Part shown: positions 14,036-19,048 of the stretch, one piece after another
Numbering within the stretch: the stretch's first letter is position 1
Layout of the letters: each line of letters starts with the position of its first letter
Origin: UBA668 sp049424465
GTDB lineage: Bacteria; Actinomycetota; Acidimicrobiia; Acidimicrobiales; Ilumatobacteraceae
DNA length: 19,048 nucleotides
NCBI GenBank assembly: GCA_049424465.1
Contig: JBMSSR010000014.1
Location: forward strand, 1-19,048
Direction of reading: 5' to 3'
Program-made: the position numbers and the translations under genes
Notes under the pieces: generated by a model
The model's input: the letters and a program-made list of their open reading frames with translations, nothing else
The model's database searches: none
Told to the model about the DNA's origin: nothing

Positions 14036-15397
14036 TCAGTCCGCGGACGGCACTGCGGCGACGGGCGGTGTCGCGAGCGCGGCGGCACGGGCTGCCTCGA
14101 GCCGTTCGGTGGTCAGCAGGCGCAACCCTGCGACGAGCAGACCGACATGAATGACGCCATCGACCCACCACACCGAGCGCAGGGCGGTCGTTCGTGACGC
14201 GAACCGGTCGACGACGAGCACGAGCACGCCGCCGATCGCTGCGCCGATCGGGATCATCCCCCACGCGAAGAACCGGTACACGCTGTTGACGCGACCCATC
14301 AGGTGGCCGGGGATGATCGTCTGGCGCAGGCTGACGGTGATGACGTTCCACGACGAGCCGAGCAGCGTGCCGAGCATCACGATCATCATCACGACCGGCC
14401 AGTGCGACATCCAGCCGACGGTGAACTGCATGACGGCCGTGCTGCCGAGCGTGATGGCAAGGCACGTGCCGCTGCCGAACGTGCGGGACATCCACGGTGC
14501 GACGTACCCACCGACGATGCCACCAATGGCGAAGCCGAATCCCATGATCGTGAGCGTCCACGGGGTGACGCCGAGCACCTCTTGGGCGAACAGCACGTAC
14601 ACCGCGCCCGAGATGTTCGATGCCATGTTCATGAGTCCGAGGATGATCGCCATCGCCCACAGCAGGCGGTGGGCGCGCAACCAGCGGACTCCCTCCTTGA
14701 CGTCGTCGACCCACGACGTCGCCGGGACCTCACCCAACGGGCGCGGCGCACGGAACACACCTGGGATGAGCGCGAGCAGCGCCGCCGAGACGAAGAACGA
14801 GGTGGCATCGACGAAGAACGGCAGCGAGAAGGCCACGACCAGCAGTGCCGACCCGACCGGCGGCCCGATGAACGTGTTCGCCACCGACTCGATGCTCCAC
14901 ATCCGGCCGTTGGCACGCTCGAGGTGCTCGGGAGCGACGATCGAGGGCATGAACGTCTGGCCGCAGTTGTCGCGCAACACCTCTGCGCACCCGAGCAGCA
15001 GTGTGGCGACGACGAGTACGAGGTACACGTCCCACCGCGTGCCCTGCACCGACGCGACCTCGGACGGCGACGGCAGCGTCGCCTCGCGGCCCATCACTGC
15101 CACCGCGACACCGAGCGTGAGCAGGCCGCGCAGCGCGTCCATCGACACCATCGCCCTGCGGCGGTCGACCCGGTCGGTGATCACCCCGGCCGGGAGCGTG
15201 AAGAACAGCCACGGCAGTCGCTGCGCGGCAGCGATGAGCGCGATCAGCAACGGGTTGCGGGTGATCGCAGTGGCGAGCCACGGATAGGCGATGCCTGCCA
15301 CGCCGTCGCCCACGTTCGACAGCGCGGTCGCGAAGTACAGCTTGCGGTAGTTCCACCCGAGGCGAACCCGTTCGCGGGGGCGCTGCGTATCGGCCAT
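14036..15397 (-). CDS. MFS transporter, EntS/MFS_3-type exporter
   Basis: This 453-residue integral membrane protein has about 12 hydrophobic segments. The cytoplasmic loop GVITDRVDRRRAM between helices 2 and 3 is the MFS motif A equivalent (G-x3-D-R-x-x-R-R). It is followed by the long central loop around residues 225-245 (RPLGEVPATSWVDDVKEGVRWL), typical of the MFS_3 (EntS-like) group. Members export siderophores, macrolides or other small molecules; the substrate here is unknown. The ATG at 15397 lies six bases downstream of a TAGTCT box, consistent with a leaderless message. Its stop is followed 24-30 bp later by the alkB-like start, suggesting a two-gene transcript. It is divergent from azlC with only 46 bp between the starts. 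Confidence 0.88.
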   Translation of the reverse strand: MADTQRPRERVRLGWNYRKLYFATALSNVGDGVAGIAYPWLATAITRNPLLIALIAAAQRLPWLFFTLPAGVITDRVDRRRAMVSMDALRGLLTLGVAVAVMGREATLPSPSEVASVQGTRWDVYLVLVVATLLLGCAEVLRDNCGQTFMPSIVAPEHLERANGRMWSIESVANTFIGPPVGSALLVVAFSLPFFVDATSFFVSAALLALIPGVFRAPRPLGEVPATSWVDDVKEGVRWLRAHRLLWAMAIILGLMNMASNISGAVYVLFAQEVLGVTPWTLTIMGFGFAIGGIVGGYVAPWMSRTFGSGTCLAITLGSTAVMQFTVGWMSHWPVVMMIVMLGTLLGSSWNVITVSLRQTIIPGHLMGRVNSVYRFFAWGMIPIGAAIGGVLVLVVDRFASRTTALRSVWWVDGVIHVGLLVAGLRLLTTERLEAARAAALATPPVAAVPSAD

Positions 15398-15443
15398 CGC
15401 CGCAGACTACGGATCACGGCCTTCGGTCAGGCATCATGCTGCA
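15398..15443. promoter_or_regulatory. Compact divergent promoter, MFS gene / azlC
   Basis: Only 46 bp separate the two start codons. On the minus strand TAGTCT sits at -12 to -7 relative to the A of the MFS ATG. On the plus strand CATCAT sits at -12 to -7 relative to the G of the azlC GTG. Both spacings fit TANNNT-driven leaderless transcripts in which the start codon is +1. Neither gene has a Shine-Dalgarno sequence. The two promoters must overlap. Confidence 0.4.
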
Positions 15444-16226
15444 GTGGACGAGACTGCCGCCGACCCGCACACCACGGATGTGTTCACGCCGCCGTGGGCG
15501 ATGGGCCTCATCCCGGCGCTCGACCGCAACGGCCTGCGCGAGGGCCGGCGCGCCATGCGGCCGGTTGCGGCAGCGATCGCCGTGTGGGGCATCGTCACCG
15601 GCGTCGCGATGGTCAATGCCGGTCTCGGCCTGTGGCCGTCGCTGCTGATGACGTTCCTCGTCTACGCCGGCTCGGCGCAGCTCGCCACCACACCGCTCCT
15701 GGCGGCCAGCACTCCCCTTCCCGTCGTCTGGGTGACGGCGGCACTGGTGAACGTGCGCTTCGTCATCTTCGCCGCTGCCGCGCGCCGCTCGTTCGCCGAC
15801 CTCCCGTTCCGCCAGCGCGTCGTGGCGGGCTACCTCAACGGCGACCTCGGGTTCGCGCTCTTCTCGCAGCGCTTCGGTGACGCCGCCACCGGCACTCCCG
15901 AGCAGCACGGCTTCTTCTATGCGTGCAACAGCATGAACTGGGTGACGTGGGAGGTGGCGTCCATCGCCGGCATCTTCCTCGGCGACCTCGCACCCACCGA
16001 ATGGGGTCTCGAGCTGGCGGCATCGACGGCACTCATCGCCGTACTGATCCCGATGGTCGTGCGCGCACCGGCGATCGCAGGCGTCACGGTCACCGCGGTG
16101 TGCTCGCTGCTGACGATCCACCTCCCGATGCGGCTCGGGCTGCCCGTCTCGGTGCTGGTCGGTGTGTCGGCTGCGCTCGCGGTCGAGTCGTTCGTGCCAG
16201 CAACGCGTGGGGGCACACGTCGATGA
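15444..16226 (+). CDS. azlC: AzlC family branched-chain amino acid exporter, large subunit
   Basis: This 260-residue membrane protein is the large component of AzlCD/YgaZH-type exporters, which expel branched-chain amino acids or analogues. A hydrophilic N-terminus of about 40 residues is followed by several hydrophobic helices. The conserved AzlC block FLVYAGSAQL is followed by VNVRFVIFAAAAR, which matches the family's LR(N/H)-type motif region. The remaining helices end in a short basic tail (TRGGTRR). GTG at 15444 is the only start giving the family's usual length; the nearby ATG at 15436 is in another frame. The stop overlaps the azlD ATG (ATGA), so the two subunits are translationally coupled. 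Confidence 0.9.
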   Translation: MDETAADPHTTDVFTPPWAMGLIPALDRNGLREGRRAMRPVAAAIAVWGIVTGVAMVNAGLGLWPSLLMTFLVYAGSAQLATTPLLAASTPLPVVWVTAALVNVRFVIFAAAARRSFADLPFRQRVVAGYLNGDLGFALFSQRFGDAATGTPEQHGFFYACNSMNWVTWEVASIAGIFLGDLAPTEWGLELAASTALIAVLIPMVVRAPAIAGVTVTAVCSLLTIHLPMRLGLPVSVLVGVSAALAVESFVPATRGGTRR

Positions 16227-16594
16227 GCAGTGTGTCGACAGGCATGGTGTCGATGGCGCTCGTCGCCAGTGCAGGCCCGATCTACATGGCGGTCGGCATC
16301 GTCGGCCTCGCGCTCGTGACGGTGCTCACCCGCGCCAGCTTCTTCATGCTGCCGGCACGGTTCGAGCTGCCCTCCACCGTCGAGCGTGCCCTGCGCTACG
16401 CACCGTCGTGCGCGCTCGTCGCCATCATCGTGCCCAGCATCCTCAGCCGCCACGGCGAGGTGTTCATCTCGGTGCGCAACTACCAGATGTGGTCGGTGAT
16501 CGTCGGCACGCTGGTGTTCCTGCGCTTCCGCAACATGCTCTCGCTGATGGTCGTGGTGATGGGCATGTTCACGGCGCTGCGACTGCTGGCGTGA
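16223..16594 (+). CDS. azlD: AzlD family small exporter subunit
   Basis: This 123-residue membrane protein has about four hydrophobic segments and is the partner of AzlC in the amino-acid exporter. LTRASFFMLPARFELPSTVERALRYAP contains the family's T-R-x-x-x-x-L...P-x-x-(V/I)-x-x-A-L-x-Y-x-P signature. VNVR-type or soluble domains are absent, as expected. The ATG at 16223 overlaps the azlC stop by 4 nt. The much longer open frame that starts upstream inside azlC is not credible because it would overlap a well-supported gene. The stop codon lies inside a terminator-like hairpin shared with the convergent desaturase gene. Confidence 0.88.
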   Translation: MSSVSTGMVSMALVASAGPIYMAVGIVGLALVTVLTRASFFMLPARFELPSTVERALRYAPSCALVAIIVPSILSRHGEVFISVRNYQMWSVIVGTLVFLRFRNMLSLMVVVMGMFTALRLLA

Positions 16595-16608
16595 CCGGCA
16601 ACGGTCAC
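16591..16608. terminator. Perfect hairpin containing both convergent stop codons
   Basis: GTGACCG-GCAA-CGGTCAC is a perfect 7-bp inverted repeat with a GCAA loop (GNRA type) on the plus strand. It spans the azlD stop (16592-16594) and the desaturase stop (16605-16607), one in each arm. There is no T-run. Its symmetric position between convergent genes suggests a bidirectional transcription end signal. Confidence 0.45.
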
Positions 16609-17669
16609 TCGGCAGCAGCAGCACGCGGCGGCACGTCGAGGCGCAGGTACGCGTCGGGCTGACGCCGCTGGCGCCACACCACCGGCAGCATGTCGCGATA
16701 GCCGGCCCAGATCGACGGACACGGCGGCGGGAAGTCGTCCTTCAACAGTTCGTGCAGCTCGGGGAGCCGGTGGTACGGCACCATTGGGAACATGTGGTGC
16801 TCGGCGTGATAGTTCATGTTCAGGTAGATGAACCTGCTGATCGGGTTCATGTACACGGTGCGGGTGTTGAGCCGGTGGTCGAGCACGTCGTCGGCCAGCG
16901 CCCCGTGCTGCAGGAACCCCGTCAGCTGGATGTGCCACTGCCCGTACAGCCGCGGCAGTCCGACGAGCATCAACGGCAGCATGCTCGAGGTGACGATGCT
17001 GGCTGCGATCGTCACCGCATAGATGGCCAGCCAGATGCGGGCCACGCGTGCCATACGGCCTCGCCGGGCGGCTGGGACGTACGAGTCCTCGTCCGGACTG
17101 AGCCGACCGGACGCATGCCGCACCATGGCGCGCACGGCGTGCCACCCGTCGTACAGGCCGACGAAGTTGCTGACCTGCTGCCAGAAGCGCGGCGGGCGCA
17201 TGAGCGCGATCTCGGGATCGCGCCCGACGACCAGTGTGTCGGCGTGATGACGCACGTGGCTCCACCGCCACGCGACCGGGCTGCGCATCACCATGAAGCA
17301 CGCGATCTGGTACACGGCATCGTTCATCCACTTGGTGCGGAACGCCGTGCTGTGCCCACACTCGTGCCACCGCGAATCACCGCCCGACCCGTACAGCACG
17401 CCGTAGACGAAGAAGCACGGCACGCACCACCAACTGCCCCACAGCAGCACGCCGCCGGCGCCCGACAGGACCATCGCAGCCAGCCAGATGATCGTGTCGC
17501 GGATGGCCGGCCCGTCGGTGCGCTGCGCCAGCTCCTTCAGCCGCTCGACCGGGAGTGGTGACCGGTACCACTCGGCGCCGACCAGGCCGCTGTCGACAGC
17601 CGCGCGCGATGACGACCCGACCAGTGAGTAGTCGCGGGACCGCTGTTCGGAGAGGACGACCGATGTCAT
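16605..17669 (-). CDS. Membrane fatty acid desaturase family protein (diiron)
   Basis: This 354-residue integral membrane oxygenase has the three histidine boxes of the diiron desaturase superfamily. They are HECGH (His102, His106), HVRHH (His138, 141, 142) and HAEHH (His288, 291, 292). Hydrophobic pairs lie around residues 58-93 and between boxes 2 and 3. NPISRFIYLNMNYHAEHHMFP before and at box 3 is strongly family-like. The reaction is O2-dependent desaturation or hydroxylation of an acyl chain; substrate and regiochemistry are unknown. Lipid-hydroxylase or MocD-like members of the superfamily are alternatives. The ATG at 17669 comes 15 bp after the thiolase stop, so it belongs to the same operon. 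There is no clear Shine-Dalgarno sequence. Confidence 0.88.
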   Translation of the reverse strand: MTSVVLSEQRSRDYSLVGSSSRAAVDSGLVGAEWYRSPLPVERLKELAQRTDGPAIRDTIIWLAAMVLSGAGGVLLWGSWWCVPCFFVYGVLYGSGGDSRWHECGHSTAFRTKWMNDAVYQIACFMVMRSPVAWRWSHVRHHADTLVVGRDPEIALMRPPRFWQQVSNFVGLYDGWHAVRAMVRHASGRLSPDEDSYVPAARRGRMARVARIWLAIYAVTIAASIVTSSMLPLMLVGLPRLYGQWHIQLTGFLQHGALADDVLDHRLNTRTVYMNPISRFIYLNMNYHAEHHMFPMVPYHRLPELHELLKDDFPPPCPSIWAGYRDMLPVVWRQRRQPDAYLRLDVPPRAAAAE

Positions 17670-17684
17670 GTCTCGGGCCCCGAC

Positions 17685-18890
17685 TCAGGCCGCCGACTTC
17701 TCGAGGATGTGCACGCCACACGCCGAACCGAGGCCGATGACGTGGGCCAGCCCCACCTTCGCGCCCTCGATCTGACGGTCGCCGGCCTCGCCGCGCAGGT
17801 GGTGACACACCTCCCAGATGTTGGCGATGCCCGTGGCCGAGATCGGGTGCCCCTTCGACTGCAGACCACCCGACACGTTGACCGGCGTTCGGCCGTCGCG
17901 CCACGGTGCGCCCGACAGGAAGAAGTCCACGGCACCGCCCTCGTCGCACAGCATCAGGTTGTCGTAGTGCACCAACTCGGCGGTGGCGAAGCAGTCGTGC
18001 AGCTCGACCAGGTCGAGGTCGGTCGGCGACACGCCGGCCTGCTCGTACGCCTGCGTCGCGGCGAGCCGGGTGAGCGTGTTGACATCGGGCAACACCTGGC
18101 ACGCTGCCTGCCACGGGTCGGAGGTGAGCACCGACGCCGACACCTTGACGGCACGGCGCTGCTGCTCGAGCGACAGTGTGCGCAATTTGGTGCCCGACAC
18201 CACCACCGCCGCGGCCGCACCGTCGCAGTTGGCCGAGCACATCGGCCGGGTGTTGGGGTACGCGATCATCACGTCGTTCATGATCTCGTCGAGGGTCATC
18301 CGCTTGGTGTACGCCGCGAGCGGGTTCAGCGTGCTGTGGGCGTGGTTCTTCTCGCTGATCTTGGCGAACAGCTCGAACGTCGCACCGCCGTACTTGTGGC
18401 CGTACTCCATACCGACCTGGGCGAACGTCCCGGGCATCGCGTCGGTGCCGATACGACCGTCGGTCGGCGCCACTGCGCCGTACCGGCCCGACGGCTGGTA
18501 CACGTTGCCGTCCGCCTTCGCCCGTCCGCCCGAGCCGAGCAGGCCCGCACCGGCGAGCTTCTCGACGCCGACCGCCAGACCCATGTCGCACTCGCCGGCC
18601 TTGATGGCCATGATCGCAGTGCGCAGCGCGGTGGCACCGGTCGCGCAGGCGTTGGACACGTTGAACACCGGGATACCGGTCTGGCCGATCTGCTTCTGGA
18701 GCTGCTGGCCGATCCCGGCGTTCGACTGCATCAGGCAGCCGGCGGCGAGGATCCCCATCTCCTTCATCGAGACACCACCGTCGGCCAACGCGCCCATCGC
18801 GGCCTCGGCCGCGAGGTCGACGGTGTCCTTGTCGGGGTGCTTGCCGAACTTGGTCATCGTGATGCCGAGGATCCAGATGTCGTCGCTCAT
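17685..18890 (-). CDS. SCP-x/lipid-transfer-type thiolase
   Basis: This 401-residue cytoplasmic thiolase-fold enzyme matches the SCP-x (non-specific lipid-transfer protein) thiolase group. The nucleophile position is Cys82 in NACATGATALR. HDCFATAE carries the second active-site His, and GGLQSKGHPISATG the third. The C-terminal GLGSACGVHILE replaces the usual GLGGA-type loop. The sterol-carrier SCP2 domain is absent. Such enzymes cleave 3-ketoacyl-CoA or, with a DUF35 OB-fold partner, act in steroid or lipid side-chain breakdown. The gene directly upstream encodes that type of partner, cut by the window end. ATG at 18890 has a GAAAGG ribosome-binding site 7 nt upstream. All three catalytic positions are kept, unlike Ltp2-type aldolases that have lost the thiolase set, so thiolase activity is the simpler reading. 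Confidence 0.9.
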   Translation of the reverse strand: MSDDIWILGITMTKFGKHPDKDTVDLAAEAAMGALADGGVSMKEMGILAAGCLMQSNAGIGQQLQKQIGQTGIPVFNVSNACATGATALRTAIMAIKAGECDMGLAVGVEKLAGAGLLGSGGRAKADGNVYQPSGRYGAVAPTDGRIGTDAMPGTFAQVGMEYGHKYGGATFELFAKISEKNHAHSTLNPLAAYTKRMTLDEIMNDVMIAYPNTRPMCSANCDGAAAAVVVSGTKLRTLSLEQQRRAVKVSASVLTSDPWQAACQVLPDVNTLTRLAATQAYEQAGVSPTDLDLVELHDCFATAELVHYDNLMLCDEGGAVDFFLSGAPWRDGRTPVNVSGGLQSKGHPISATGIANIWEVCHHLRGEAGDRQIEGAKVGLAHVIGLGSACGVHILEKSAA

Positions 18891-18939
18891 GTCAGTGCCT
18901 TTCGGGAGATGGTGGGTGTCGGAGGAGGGTCGGGGATGG

Positions 18940-19047
18940 TCAGGCGGGTTCGAACCCGAAGCCGATGGCCTCGGTGCCGTTGTCGTCGGTGCCGAGCACG
19001 TAGGTCGCGAGGCGCACCTTCATGCCGAGCCGAACCGCATCGGGCGA
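18940..19047 (-). CDS. OB-fold (DUF35-type) acyl-CoA-associated protein, C-terminal end only
   Basis: Only the last 35 residues are inside the window, and the frame runs off the right edge. They read GMKVRLATYVLGTDDNG, then IGFGFEPA and a TGA. This is the pattern of the OB-fold at the end of DUF35 proteins (GMKVRL...dG......GF.P). DUF35 proteins have an N-terminal zinc ribbon and sit next to SCP-x thiolases, where they form a complex with them. The position 49 bp upstream of such a thiolase on the same strand strengthens the call. The spacer 18891-18939 carries the thiolase ribosome-binding site. Confidence 0.7.
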   Translation of the reverse strand, partial: SPDAVRLGMKVRLATYVLGTDDNGTEAIGFGFEPA

Positions 19048-19048
19048 C

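Noticed and set aside
14007..14714. N-terminal extension of the AlkB-like frame into the MFS gene
   Set aside because: The frame is open but overlaps the MFS coding region, and its sequence is Arg/His-rich and unlike AlkB. The GTG starts at 14006/14012 give the normal family length.
1..19048. tRNA, rRNA, riboswitch, CRISPR array, insertion sequence or attachment site
   Set aside because: No cloverleaf, conserved rRNA block, spaced direct repeats, transposase motif or terminal inverted repeats were seen on either strand. The only mobile-associated hint is the HNH gene fragment at the left edge.

Overview
The window is very GC-rich DNA (roughly 69% by eye) with dense genes, short gaps, frequent ATGA start/stop overlaps and several GTG or TTG starts. 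Gene content points to an actinomycete. The clues are a DUF222-type HNH endonuclease, a Tat lipoprotein carotenoid oxygenase, an SCP-x-type thiolase paired with an OB-fold (DUF35) protein, and AzlCD. An Acidimicrobiia (Ilumatobacter-like) source is my best guess, but it is an inference from content and no marker gene is present. No rRNA, tRNA, IS element or CRISPR array was seen.

Layout. Positions 3-395 hold the 3' end of an HNH endonuclease gene. After a 232-bp spacer comes glnS (628-2334, + strand), a true glutaminyl-tRNA synthetase. It converges on a four-gene minus-strand operon (6412 down to 2390): soxA, a small unknown protein, soxB and soxD. This encodes a heterotetrameric sarcosine-oxidase-like enzyme whose alpha subunit is unusual. 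Divergent from soxA is a carotenoid-cleavage-type oxygenase (6526-8079) with a Tat signal and lipobox. It converges on a minus-strand formate dehydrogenase operon (13196 down to 8113): a fused FdsG-FdsB protein followed by FdsA. Upstream of that, on the same strand, lie an AlkB-like dioxygenase (13293-14006) and an MFS exporter (14036-15397). The MFS gene is divergent from azlC-azlD (15444-16594, + strand). AzlD ends against a minus-strand lipid operon (19048 down to 16605): the OB-fold protein (cut by the window end), a thiolase and a fatty acid desaturase.

How the genes fit together. The Sox-like enzyme should oxidatively demethylate sarcosine or another N-methyl or secondary amine and release a C1 unit at the formaldehyde level. 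The Mo/Fe-S/FMN formate dehydrogenase could oxidise the resulting formate to CO2 and yield NADH. The two operons lie within 1.7 kb of each other and plausibly form a C1 dissimilation neighbourhood (inference). The remaining genes are separate functions: Gln-tRNA charging, alkylation repair, amino-acid export and acyl-CoA/lipid chemistry.

The most notable item is SoxA. At 715 residues it is much shorter than the usual ~950-1000. It keeps complete cysteine sets for a ferredoxin-type and a BFD-type [2Fe-2S] cluster, which classical SoxA lacks, and its dinucleotide-binding middle part is strongly contracted. It looks like an HcnA/opine-oxidase-type iron-sulfur front end on a folate-binding (GcvT-like) back end.
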